A DNA stretch of 15,517 nt from Paraktedonobacter sp034437695 (lineage in GTDB: Bacteria; Chloroflexota; Ktedonobacteria; Ktedonobacterales; Ktedonobacteraceae), in NCBI GenBank assembly GCA_034437695.1, contig DAOTTJ010000437.1:1-15517 (forward strand), in the 5' to 3' direction. Below, piece by piece: positions 1 through 7,194 of the stretch; within the stretch, counting starts at the first letter, position 1, and the number at the start of each line of letters is the position of its first letter. The notes beneath the pieces are model-generated. The model saw nothing but the letters and a program-made list of their open reading frames with translations. It was not told the origin of the DNA and made no database searches. The translations under genes were made by a program, and so were the position numbers.

Positions 1-341
1 CCATATCTATTCCCGCCTCAACATTGCCTCTATTGTATCATAAGAGAACAGATAGTTGGTCAGACCATCAGACCATTTAACACGTACAATCAGGCTATAG
101 GCGGTCGCCCACAGCCTGATTGTACTCATTTATAGATTGAGGGGTGATGTCGGCGCAACAGAAAATAGCGCCTTCGATAAAACATATCATTAGCCAACAG
201 AGCTTTGAAGTGCGAGCGCGAAGAAAAACCCTCTGAGCAACCCTGGCGCATGCCGAAAAGACGCTTGCCAGACCCCGCACGACCATGCTAGCATAGGAAC
301 TATACGACAATAGAAAACTGCTTTTGTAATGGAGGTCTAAA
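1..341. other. Non-coding left edge and leader of the phospholipase D gene
   Basis: I see no convincing gene here. The one open frame of note, on the minus strand at 95-310, has unremarkable composition, no good ribosome site and no recognisable family. The stretch contains a tandem 8-mer (CAGACCAT twice, 61-76), the inverted repeat listed separately at 84-125, and a possible weak promoter for the next gene (TTGCCA at 265-270, 18-bp spacer, TAGCAT at 289-294). A strong ribosome site, GGAGG, is at 331-335. Confidence 0.5.
84..125. terminator. 13-bp perfect inverted repeat, possible terminator of an upstream gene
   Basis: GTACAATCAGGCT (84-96) is matched by its exact reverse complement at 113-125 around a 16-nt loop. 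The loop can pair further (100-103 with 106-109). A stem this long is unlikely by chance, but neither side has a clean T-tract; the plus side continues TCATTTATAG. It could be a factor-independent terminator for a gene left of the window, or a protein-binding site. Strand is not decidable. Confidence 0.4.
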
Positions 342-2024
342 GTGCAGGCAAATAAAGTGGATTCCCCAAAAAGTTGGTGGGCAGAGGGTGACCTGCCGGT
401 GCGCAGCGATTCTCAGGTCACTTTCCTGGTAGATGGGCGGCACACAATGTGGACATTGTGTCTGCATTTTCTAAAAGCAAGCAAAACTATCTATATGGCC
501 CACTGGGGTCTGACTCCTACCATGCTCCTGGTGCGCGGCAGCGATCACCGGGCCGGACCCGATAATAGTCCCGCACAGTTGGTTCTGCTGAGCGAACTCA
601 AGGCGGCTGGTCTCTCAGACGCTGATATCCAATTCTGGGTCAATAATGAGCTGACCGTCCAACACGTTCTGGCGTATGCGCTCAGCAAAGGCGTGACAGT
701 CAAAGTGCTTCTGTGGGCCTGCCCCGAAGTCTTTTCTCACTATAGTCCGAAAACCGCTCACGAACAGCTTGTCGCGGTCGGCGTGACTTCTTTGCTCGAC
801 GACAGTGCCGATCGTCTCCCCCATCCCGAGGAGTCGCTTCACCAGAAGCTCGCCATTGTCGATAGTACCTATGCTTTTGTCGGAGGTATCGATCCACTGA
901 TCGAACTGAGCGGCGATTTTGACCGCTGGGATACCCCCTGGCATACTCTTCTCTCGCAACTGCGGGCAAATCCGAAAGATGCGCTCCCTCACTCCTGGCA
1001 CGACGCCCACGCGCTGATCGCAGGCACAGCCGCACGCGATGCCGAACTGAATTTCCAGCAGCGCTGGAACGATGTAGTAGTTCATCATCGTCTTCCTGAG
1101 GAGCTTCTCGTTCCTGCACCGCTACTCGCCGCCCTGGCGGGCAATCCCATCCACCTGACGCAGATCGCCCGCACGATCCCCGGCAAGACCTATAATTTTG
1201 CGCCCGAAGGGATTGCGGGCATTGCACAGATCTATGCCAATGCCTTTCATAATGCCCAAAACATTGTCTATCTTGAAAATCAATACTTCTGGCTCCATTC
1301 TTTTATCGGTCTGGAAATCGCCGATTTTGGTCCAAATAATCCCCAGATGGAGCAGAATATGCATCTGCTGGCCGAGGCTCTTGAGCGCGGGGCCTCCATG
1401 ACTATCATCCTGCCCGATCATCCAAACGTAGGACGCAGTTTTACAGACATTGGTCTGGAACACCTGCGCCGAAAAGCGCCCGGAGCAGCAGCAGCCGGAC
1501 GCATTCAGGCCTTCTGTCTGGCCACCTCGGGTCAACGCGACGGCAAAGAAGACTACCGCCCGGTCTACGTCCACGCCAAAGTCGCCATCATCGACGATAT
1601 CTGGGCGACGATCGGTTCAGCTAACCTCAATAATCGCGGGATGCGCGACGATGCAGAAATAAATGTCGCTATCCTCAATCCCGATCTCGCGCACGAACTG
1701 CGCATTATGCTGTGGGCCGAACACCTGGGACTGCTTGAGGACGACGAACAGTTTATCGTCTCACGCTACCTCGCCCACCAGCCCTTGAACCCCGAGAGTA
1801 GCCAGCGTGCAGTGACTATCTGGCAAAGCTTGGTCACGCGTCTGGCCGATCCAGCGACTGGCCTGCGTCTGCTGGCCGAGAATGCTCAGGCCAATCTCGA
1901 ACGCTTCCAGCACGGCACACCGCTGGTTGGACATCTCTTTCCTTACCTGACCGCTCAGGAGGCTCACCATCTGGGACTGAAATTCCATGAGAGTCACGGA
2001 CTGTTTGAAACACCTAAACAGTAA
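342..2024 (+). CDS. Phospholipase D, two-HKD, eukaryote/plant-like family
   Basis: Predicted phosphodiesterase that hydrolyses phospholipids to phosphatidic acid and a head group, or transfers the phosphatidyl group to an alcohol. The 560-residue product has both catalytic HKD motifs: H167-Q-K169-x4-D174 and H411-A-K413-x4-D418, the second followed by GSANLNNRGM. Motifs diagnostic of the eukaryotic-type PLD core are also present: WHDAH at 219-223 leading to NFQQRW (237-242), and VYLENQYFW at 309-317 between the two HKD halves. These set it apart from short cardiolipin synthases. There is no signal peptide, no membrane helix and no evident C2 or PH/PX domain, so it is probably cytosolic or membrane-peripheral. 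The start is GTG, placed 6 nt after a perfect GGAGG (331-335). It is a single-gene unit convergent with the ABC operon. Family assignment is firm; substrate is unknown. Confidence 0.9.
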   Translation: MQANKVDSPKSWWAEGDLPVRSDSQVTFLVDGRHTMWTLCLHFLKASKTIYMAHWGLTPTMLLVRGSDHRAGPDNSPAQLVLLSELKAAGLSDADIQFWVNNELTVQHVLAYALSKGVTVKVLLWACPEVFSHYSPKTAHEQLVAVGVTSLLDDSADRLPHPEESLHQKLAIVDSTYAFVGGIDPLIELSGDFDRWDTPWHTLLSQLRANPKDALPHSWHDAHALIAGTAARDAELNFQQRWNDVVVHHRLPEELLVPAPLLAALAGNPIHLTQIARTIPGKTYNFAPEGIAGIAQIYANAFHNAQNIVYLENQYFWLHSFIGLEIADFGPNNPQMEQNMHLLAEALERGASMTIILPDHPNVGRSFTDIGLEHLRRKAPGAAAAGRIQAFCLATSGQRDGKEDYRPVYVHAKVAIIDDIWATIGSANLNNRGMRDDAEINVAILNPDLAHELRIMLWAEHLGLLEDDEQFIVSRYLAHQPLNPESSQRAVTIWQSLVTRLADPATGLRLLAENAQANLERFQHGTPLVGHLFPYLTAQEAHHLGLKFHESHGLFETPKQ

Positions 2025-2076
2025 TCAGAGAAAGGCCAGCCAACCTGGCGTGGCAGGCTGACTGGCCTTTCTCTGA
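2025..2076. terminator. Bidirectional intrinsic terminator between convergent genes
   Basis: A perfect 15-bp inverted repeat, TCAGAGAAAGGCCAG (2025-2039) with its complement at 2062-2076, begins directly after the PLD stop codon and ends 4 nt before the stop of the convergent ABC ATPase gene. On the plus side a TTTTT run follows at 2085-2089. On the minus side a weaker T-containing stretch follows. Position and symmetry suit a terminator serving both transcripts. Confidence 0.8.
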
Positions 2077-2079
2077 CTC

Positions 2080-2976
2080 CTAACTTTTTACCAGTGAACC
2101 GCCTGGTGTACGCCCCTCGCGCATCAACCAGACATAGCTATCTTCCAGACTCGGCTCGGCTGGCACTGCGTTGAGGCCCGCAGGCAGTTGCCCCACGACG
2201 CGGTACTGTACGGTTGCGCCCATATTCATGGTCGAGACGACCGTCAGGTCGCCCTCGGGACGCTCTCCATTCGTGGTCACCACCCAGACCCGGCCGCGTG
2301 CCTCGTCGGTCAGTGCCTCGATAGTTCCCTGAAAAACCAGACTTCCTTTGTACATAATCGCCAGGCGGCGACACGTCTGAGCGATATCCTCGACAATATG
2401 CGTAGAAAGCAGCACTATGCGATCGCCGCCCAGGTCCGAGAGCAGGTTGCGAAAACGAATGCGCTCCTCGGGATCAAGACCCGCGGTCGGCTCGTCGACT
2501 ATCAACAATCTGGGATCGTTGAGCAGCGCCTGAGCAATCCCCACACGCCTTTTCATACCACCCGAAAAGGTCTTTAGCTTCCGTGTGGCCACATCCGTCA
2601 GCGCGACCACTTCAAGCAGCTCATTGACGCGCTTCTGGCGCTTCTGGCGCTCGTCCAACCCCTTGAGCAATGCCACATAATCAAGAAACTCGCGGGCGGT
2701 AAGATCGGGATAGAAGCCCATATCCTGCGGCAGATAGCCCAGAATGCGCTTGATCGCCGTGCGCCCCTTCTCGGTCGTAGCATCGTAATCGCCAACCAGG
2801 ATCGTACCACTCGTCGGATAGAGAATCCCGGCCAGCATCCGCATCAGCGTCGTCTTGCCCGCACCATTGGGTCCCAACAAACCAAACATCCCGCTAGGAA
2901 TGGTCAGATCCAGACCATTGATGGCCTGTACACCACCACGATATGTCTTGTTTACATGTTCAATATCTATCTGCAT
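2080..2976 (-). CDS. ABC transporter ATP-binding protein (ABC-2 type exporter)
   Basis: ATPase subunit that would power the two membrane proteins encoded just upstream. In the 298 residues: Walker A GPNGAGKT (35-42), Q-loop Q84 in GYLPQD, signature FSGGM (137-141), Walker B LLIVDEP (157-163), D-loop AGLD (165-168) and switch histidine H193. All catalytic positions are intact. Residues after about 220 form the accessory C-terminal region common in drug, lantibiotic and Nod-type ABC-2 ATPases. It is the last gene of the sigma/anti-sigma/ABC operon, 57 bp after permease 1 and ahead of the terminator at 2025-2076. An AAGGAG sits about 10 nt before the ATG. Substrate cannot be told; lipid, peptide or antibiotic export or immunity are all possible. 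Confidence 0.93.
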   Translation of the reverse strand: MQIDIEHVNKTYRGGVQAINGLDLTIPSGMFGLLGPNGAGKTTLMRMLAGILYPTSGTILVGDYDATTEKGRTAIKRILGYLPQDMGFYPDLTAREFLDYVALLKGLDERQKRQKRVNELLEVVALTDVATRKLKTFSGGMKRRVGIAQALLNDPRLLIVDEPTAGLDPEERIRFRNLLSDLGGDRIVLLSTHIVEDIAQTCRRLAIMYKGSLVFQGTIEALTDEARGRVWVVTTNGERPEGDLTVVSTMNMGATVQYRVVGQLPAGLNAVPAEPSLEDSYVWLMREGRTPGGSLVKS

Positions 2977-3033
2977 AATCCTTGCTCTCCTTAGAAAGAA
3001 CCTCTAGAGATGCTTTATTTATACCTTCAGACG

Positions 3034-3816
3034 CTACTGCCGCGCCTGCTCAAAACGCAGGAATTGATAGAGCGCGATCAGCGCGACTATCCCACAACCG
3101 ACCAGTGCGATAATACTGAAGACCCCATCGATCACGGGCGTTGGCTGAATCCCCCCGTAGGTCGAGATTTTAAAAAAGCTGGCCCCGACAAAGCTCCCAA
3201 TCGGGGTCAGGATGGTGCCGCTCAGTGTGGGCAGACCATAGGCCGCACCCAGGATATTTCCCCAGAACCAGTAGCCAAAGAAGAGAAATTGGTACAATGG
3301 CACCCATACAAACACCGGGCAAACCAGCGAGAAGGCCGAGACAAAGACCATCCCCGGCAGAACGACGGCCAGATAACAGACCAGGCCGAGCGGTATCAGC
3401 ATCCAATTGTGCATATTTATTGCCGCAAGCAGGACAATCGCACAGTAGGTGAGCAAAGCCGGCAGCAGGGTTGCCAGGGTTGCCCCCAGGTATTTGCCCA
3501 ACAAACGCAGACGCAGCGGTCCCGGCAAGGTGTTGAAAAGCTCCTCGACCTTGAGGCGTCGATCGCGCGGCAGACGATCTGCCAGCAGAATACCTACGCC
3601 CAGAGGAGCCAGCCAGTTGGTGAAAAGCGTCAGGAAAGCCGCGACCTGCCACTGCGATGCGTTTGGAAAAGTCGTGGATATGTTATTCAACTGGCTGAGA
3701 GCTACCCTCAAGAGCAATAAGGTGAAACCCAGAAAGGTCAACCAGAGCGCCAGGCGGTGAACTTGCATGCGAAATTCGTAACGCACTACGCCCCACAGCA
3801 TTTTTAATGAAGACAT
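3034..3816 (-). CDS. ABC-2 type permease-like membrane protein (permease 1)
   Basis: A 260-residue integral membrane protein with about six hydrophobic segments (near 23-41, 58-78, 111-133, 138-160, 163-183 and 231-252). The cytosolic loop after the second segment (about 80-105) is rich in charged residues and contains EELFNTLPGP, a pattern typical of ABC-2 permeases at the interface with the ATPase. It lies 20 bp downstream of permease 2 and 57 bp upstream of the ATPase gene, all in one direction, so these three probably form one exporter with two unlike membrane halves. AGGAG lies about 10 nt before the ATG. Assignment rests on topology and context, since no sequence-specific catalytic motif exists for this family. 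Confidence 0.75.
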   Translation of the reverse strand: MSSLKMLWGVVRYEFRMQVHRLALWLTFLGFTLLLLRVALSQLNNISTTFPNASQWQVAAFLTLFTNWLAPLGVGILLADRLPRDRRLKVEELFNTLPGPLRLRLLGKYLGATLATLLPALLTYCAIVLLAAINMHNWMLIPLGLVCYLAVVLPGMVFVSAFSLVCPVFVWVPLYQFLFFGYWFWGNILGAAYGLPTLSGTILTPIGSFVGASFFKISTYGGIQPTPVIDGVFSIIALVGCGIVALIALYQFLRFEQARQ

Positions 3817-3836
3817 CGTTAGCTCGCTCCTTTTAT

Positions 3837-4556
3837 TTATTCATCCCCGGTCACATGAGTCAATACTACTTCAGGTAAACGCAGCAGAAACCAGCCCAGA
3901 GACCATAGGACAACCGCTACTCCCAATAGTTCAAAACGATTAGTTAACCAATAACTAGCATTGGGCGAAAAGGTCAGAGGAAACAGGTAGATCGGATGAT
4001 ACCACGCGCTGGCATCTAAATCTCCATGAGTAATGATCTCAGCTATAGCCAGGACACAGATGACGGCCCCACTGGCGGTCCGACTGCGCATGAGGACCGC
4101 GACAACCAGTCCCAGCGCCGCCAGCCAGAGCATCGAAGAGAGCCACGTCAGCTGCCAGGCCAGAAAACGCCACGGCTCACTCCATCCAGCAATCTGCACC
4201 GGCAGACGCCAGTCATGAAACGTGTAGAGCAGCCAGCTCGTCAAGAGACAGATACAGGCACTCCACAGCAGGATCAGCAAGAAACGCAGATTGGCTGTGT
4301 GGTGGTATCTTCGCGGCACCGACAACTGCAATTCGAGCGCCCGATCGTGTAAGGCTACTGTGGCTACCACGGTACCAGCCGCGATCGGCAGTAAAATCTC
4401 CAGACCAGCCGCTAGCGTACGCGCCAGCGTGGCCGCAGTCACATTGCGGCTGCTCACTGCCAGCAGCGCAAACAGTCCAAGCATCACCAGGGGTGGTGTC
4501 CAGAAGACAGGTCGCCCTAACAAGCGCAGTTCATAACGTAAACGATCCCAGAACAT
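3837..4556 (-). CDS. ABC-2 type permease-like membrane protein (permease 2)
   Basis: A 239-residue protein with about six hydrophobic segments (near 17-34, 48-69, 92-111, 132-156, 159-175 and 207-225) and an N-terminal amphipathic start (FWDRLRYELRLLGRP) of the kind seen in ABC-2 permeases. The loop HDRALELQLSVPRRYHHT (70-87) matches the expected position of the ATPase-coupling helix. It is the partner of permease 1. It starts 48 bp after the anti-sigma gene, with GGAGG only 4 nt before the ATG. It shares no obvious sequence repeat with permease 1, so the exporter would be hetero-oligomeric. No recognisable substrate motif. Confidence 0.7.
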   Translation of the reverse strand: MFWDRLRYELRLLGRPVFWTPPLVMLGLFALLAVSSRNVTAATLARTLAAGLEILLPIAAGTVVATVALHDRALELQLSVPRRYHHTANLRFLLILLWSACICLLTSWLLYTFHDWRLPVQIAGWSEPWRFLAWQLTWLSSMLWLAALGLVVAVLMRSRTASGAVICVLAIAEIITHGDLDASAWYHPIYLFPLTFSPNASYWLTNRFELLGVAVVLWSLGWFLLRLPEVVLTHVTGDE

Positions 4557-4604
4557 AGATCCTCCATAAAAATCAATTGGAAGCCAGACTACCTGCTCAG
4601 TCGC

Positions 4605-5540
4605 TTAACTACTCATGCTGGGTTGGCGCGGTAAAAAGCAGACTACACAGACCAGCAGCACGAGCGCACCGATCCAGAGGACTGGACTACGCGGGTCCAG
4701 ACTCAAGAGAGGCACAGCGAAACGACCGATCAAACGCTCCATAATCGCAGTCGGGAAGACTTGCAACATTCCGAGCACCATCGTACACGTCAGTGCAAAA
4801 GCTGTACTCAGGAAAAGCGAGAGCGCCAGACAGAGTGACGAGAGAAAGATCAATGGTCCCAACCAGAGCTGAACCATTTCCCACAAACTTCCACCGGTCG
4901 CAGCCGTAAAGACCGCCGATGCCAGCATCCCCAGCAGCAGATTATAGAGTAAAACGCTTCCCATGCGACAGAGCATAATCAGACGCATCGACGTAGGGGT
5001 GGCTATCGTCCACTCAAAACCAGGGTCGATCGACGAGCCATAGATGAATGCACACCCCGAAGATCCCGCCACAATAATAAACAGTACAAGTACACTCCCT
5101 GCCGCATGGCGTATATTTACGGTTGATGCATGCAGAACCATCACAAAGGTTAAAATCAGACCCAATACACAGACCAACGCCGAAGCTAGCCAGACGCTGC
5201 GCGGAATAATCGGTACCTGCGAGCGAAAAAGCTGCCAGGTGGTGCTGAACACTCGCGACCACGACCAGCGCCGCTGCGTCTGCACATCCAGGGCGGACGC
5301 GGCGTCGATCCTGCTCCACACTCCCGCCATCAGGTGCTCTGAGGGCAATGGCAGAGCACTCGCAGCCAGGCGCGTCACTCCCTGCAACACCTCCCAACTG
5401 GCAAGCTCACGCTGACAGAGATCACAGGTCGCCAGGTGCTCGCGCACCTGCCCGGCACGTAGATCCTCCAGCTTCCCGCTGGCATAGATAGGCAACAGCT
5501 CGACAATAAAGTCGTGCTCGTCAGAGACCCGTAATGTCAT
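4605..5540 (-). CDS. Zinc-finger (ZAS/zf-HC2) anti-sigma protein fused to a multi-helix ABC-2-like membrane domain
   Basis: Likely membrane anchor and inhibitor of the ECF sigma factor encoded immediately upstream. The N-terminal 55 residues carry the zinc-binding anti-sigma motif H35-x3-C39-x2-C42 (HLATCDLC). After a roughly 50-residue linker come about six hydrophobic segments (near 115-136, 146-168, 192-213, 225-246, 248-263 and 286-303). The stretch GSSIDPGFEWTIATPTS (168-184) between helices looks like the cytosolic coupling region of an ABC-2 permease. Classical ZAS anti-sigmas usually have a single helix, so the membrane half is the odd part. The gene overlaps the sigma stop by 4 bp (ATGA, 5537-5540), indicating translational coupling. 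Zinc finger and topology are visible; sigma inhibition is inferred from family and context. Confidence 0.8.
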   Translation of the reverse strand: MTLRVSDEHDFIVELLPIYASGKLEDLRAGQVREHLATCDLCQRELASWEVLQGVTRLAASALPLPSEHLMAGVWSRIDAASALDVQTQRRWSWSRVFSTTWQLFRSQVPIIPRSVWLASALVCVLGLILTFVMVLHASTVNIRHAAGSVLVLFIIVAGSSGCAFIYGSSIDPGFEWTIATPTSMRLIMLCRMGSVLLYNLLLGMLASAVFTAATGGSLWEMVQLWLGPLIFLSSLCLALSLFLSTAFALTCTMVLGMLQVFPTAIMERLIGRFAVPLLSLDPRSPVLWIGALVLLVCVVCFLPRQPSMSS

Positions 5541-6100
5541 CTCGTCTCGTCCTCTCTCGCATCCAGAAGAGTGCGTAAAGTTCGCCGCGCATTGCTCAAG
5601 CGACTCCTGACAGTCCCCACAGGGACCTCCAGTACGGTGGCTGTCTCTTGATAAGACAAGCCTTCAACAAAGATTAGTACCAGCACCTCGCGGTGCAGCG
5701 GGGTCAGCCGCCGAAAAGCCCCGAGCAGTTCATCGCGAGCCATACTCGCCAGCGCCCATTCCTCTGGCTCCGGGTCCGACGCAGGCAACAGCTCCAGTTC
5801 AGCAATATCAACCACAGGCAGCTTGCGCTGGCGCAATGTATTGTGCGCCTGCCGTCGCGCCACGCCGATCAGCCATGTCAGTACGCCCGAACGGCCTGCA
5901 AAGCTGGGCGCACTCTTCCAGATCGCAACCAGCGTGTCCTGAAGTATCTCTTCCGCTAATCCATAGTCAGGAGTAAGCTGAAGCAGATAGGTAAAGAGCG
6001 GACGCTGATAGCGAGCATACAGGTCCGCAAGCGCCTGCCGGTCGCCACTGGCAATCCGTCCGATTAGCTGAGCGTCATCTATAACCTGCGCGGAAACCAT
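5537..6100 (-). CDS. ECF (RpoE-like) RNA polymerase sigma factor
   Basis: Small sigma-70 family member (187 residues from the chosen start) that would direct polymerase to a specific regulon. Region 2 spans about 9-90 (DDAQLIGRIASGD to TWLIGVARRQAHN), with the -10-binding helix around AEEILQDTLVAIWK. Region 4 spans about 122-178, with helix-turn-helix YQETATVLEVPVGTVRSRLS (150-169). No extra C-terminal domain. I chose the ATG at 6100 because AAGGA lies 9 nt before it. An ATG at 6109 and a TTG at 6139 in the same frame are possible, but have poorer ribosome sites. The ATGA overlap with the anti-sigma gene and co-orientation with the ABC genes point to one signal-responsive operon. No clear ECF-type autoregulatory promoter was found upstream. 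Confidence 0.92.
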   Translation of the reverse strand: MVSAQVIDDAQLIGRIASGDRQALADLYARYQRPLFTYLLQLTPDYGLAEEILQDTLVAIWKSAPSFAGRSGVLTWLIGVARRQAHNTLRQRKLPVVDIAELELLPASDPEPEEWALASMARDELLGAFRRLTPLHREVLVLIFVEGLSYQETATVLEVPVGTVRSRLSNARRTLRTLLDAREDETR

Positions 6101-6206
6101 CCAGCTCATTCCTTGCTGTGCTAACAATGCCACTTTCAATTACTCTCAGTGTTCGCACACTACACTCTCTTTTCTCAGGTCTTATCTACCCATTAGTAGC
6201 AGATCC

Positions 6207-6235
6207 ATTCCAGGAAGTTCACTCCACAGCATCAA
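6207..6235 (-). promoter_or_regulatory. Possible housekeeping promoter of the sigma/anti-sigma/ABC operon
   Basis: Read on the minus strand: TTGATG (6230-6235), 17-bp spacer, TGGAAT (6207-6212). Both boxes match the sigma-70 consensus in four of six positions. It lies between the upstream terminator and the sigma start. A GAACTT inside the spacer weakly recalls an ECF -35 box. Low confidence. Confidence 0.3.
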
Positions 6236-6284
6236 AGTCCGTCTCTCCCCCACCAGACTGACAACATACAGCGAAATAAACAGA

Positions 6285-6324
6285 GCAAGGGGAGCGCGAA
6301 CAGTAGCGTTCGCGCTCCCCTTGC
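6285..6324 (-). terminator. Strong intrinsic terminator at the end of the exopolysaccharide cluster
   Basis: Perfect 17-bp GC-rich stem (6285-6301 with 6308-6324) around a 6-nt loop, about 55 nt past the stop of the last cluster gene. Read on the minus strand, the stem is followed directly by TCTGTTTATTT. It cleanly separates the polysaccharide genes from the sigma operon on the same strand. Confidence 0.85.
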
Positions 6325-6378
6325 CGATCTGAGTATAAGAAGATGAGCACAGTAAAAAATGTGGAAAGGCCAGAACCT

Positions 6379-7059
6379 CTAACAACTTGCCCCTGCTTGA
6401 TTAGGACCCGGATCGTTCCCGCTGCCATAGCCGGTTACAAACCAGTCACCGGAGGTATCCTTTTGCACGATTAAAACGAGCGGGTACGTCTGTTTCAACT
6501 TACTGCGCGTTATGGTATAGGTATACGAAAAAACTTGCACACCGCCAATCGTCGTGCTGACCGTGTCATTGTCAACCAGGGTATAATCGGTCACCTGCCC
6601 ATAGCAGCGATCATCGGCCAGCGCTTTCTGTTTAAAAACCGAGCGTGTAAGATCTCCCGTCGTCAGCGTAACATCCAGGTCGTTGTAGGCCTGATCATAG
6701 CTTGCTGTCTGCAAACTCGACAGAAAATCTGTGGCCACCGCGCCAGAGCCACTGCTGACGTTGTAGGCGATCACGAAATTGGTTATACCATAGGCAACCA
6801 CAGCTACCACTATACCGAGTACCACCAACCCAACCAGGCGACCAAGCCACCAGCGCAAGGTGCGCGGTTTGCGGATCTTGGGATCTCTGCGCTGTGGACG
6901 CGCCACACGTGGAGTCGTGGGCGGTGGATCGATGCGCGTCATATTCGCGGGACGCTGAGGCACAACTGGCTGCCTGCCATTAAGCTCAGACAGGCGAAAT
7001 GACGAAGTCGAGGATCGATCGCGGGGAGGCTGCTCTTTCCCTCCCTGTGGTCCTTGCAT
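6379..7059 (-). CDS. Single-pass membrane protein of unknown function with proline/arginine-rich N-terminus
   Basis: Not recognised. The 226-residue product has a basic, Pro- and Arg-rich, probably disordered N-terminal 70 residues with PP and TP repeats. One hydrophobic helix follows at about 72-95. The roughly 130-residue C-terminal domain is probably outside the cell. It contains AVATDFLSSLQTASYDQAYN and a later beta-rich part ending in DWFVTGYGSG, a pattern that loosely recalls NTF2-like/DUF4878-type extracytoplasmic domains. The last residue is Cys. I chose the ATG at 7059 (AAAGG 9 nt upstream) over a TTG extension to 7170, which runs through a palindrome and lacks a ribosome site. It is the last gene before the strong terminator at 6285-6324, downstream of the polysaccharide genes, so an envelope role is possible but unproven. 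Confidence 0.75.
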   Translation of the reverse strand: MQGPQGGKEQPPRDRSSTSSFRLSELNGRQPVVPQRPANMTRIDPPPTTPRVARPQRRDPKIRKPRTLRWWLGRLVGLVVLGIVVAVVAYGITNFVIAYNVSSGSGAVATDFLSSLQTASYDQAYNDLDVTLTTGDLTRSVFKQKALADDRCYGQVTDYTLVDNDTVSTTIGGVQVFSYTYTITRSKLKQTYPLVLIVQKDTSGDWFVTGYGSGNDPGPNQAGASC

Positions 7060-7096
7060 TTTCCGCTGCCTTTCCAAACGTATGAAAACAGAGAAC

Positions 7097-7127
7097 CGGG
7101 AGACCAGTGCAATGCATCTGGCTCCCG
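7097..7127 (-). terminator. Hairpin after the CpsD-like gene, possible leaky terminator
   Basis: CGGGAG-A-CCAG (7097-7107) pairs with CTGGCTCCCG (7118-7127): 10 base pairs with one bulged base and a 10-nt loop. On the minus strand it is followed by GTTCTCTGTTTT. It lies 68 nt past the CpsD-like stop and 37 nt before the start of the next gene, so it may reduce read-through into it. The T-tract is imperfect. Confidence 0.4.
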
Positions 7128-7153
7128 CTGTCTTCAATTCATGTTTGCAACTC

Positions 7154-7170
7154 TTGCTTGTTACAAGCAA
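7154..7170. repeat. Palindrome in the intergenic gap, operator-like
   Basis: TTGCTTGT-T-ACAAGCAA is a perfect 8+8 dyad around one base, flanked by GTTTGC (7143-7148) and GCAAAC (7167-7172), which extend the symmetry loosely. There is no T-tract beside it. It could be a transcription-factor site or a small RNA hairpin just after the CpsD-like stop. Confidence 0.4.
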
Positions 7171-7194
7171 ACATATCAGATAGAACGCATATAT

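Noticed and set aside
95..310. 71-codon minus-strand open frame at the left edge
   Set aside because: No ribosome site, no recognisable domain, and it covers the inverted repeat and the leader of the phospholipase D gene. Better explained as chance.
2080..2976. Signature motif FSGGM instead of LSGGQ in the ABC ATPase, considered as a defect
   Set aside because: Substitution of the final Gln by Met is common in ABC-2 type ATPases, and all other catalytic residues are present.
3010..3720. 236-codon plus-strand open frame opposite permease 1
   Set aside because: Antisense to a membrane protein gene. Its translation is highly polar and Q/R/P-rich, the mirror of hydrophobic codons.
6140..6284. 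ECF-type autoregulatory promoter before the sigma gene
   Set aside because: Only a loose GAACTT was found, with no properly spaced -10 partner. A weak sigma-70-like promoter fits better.
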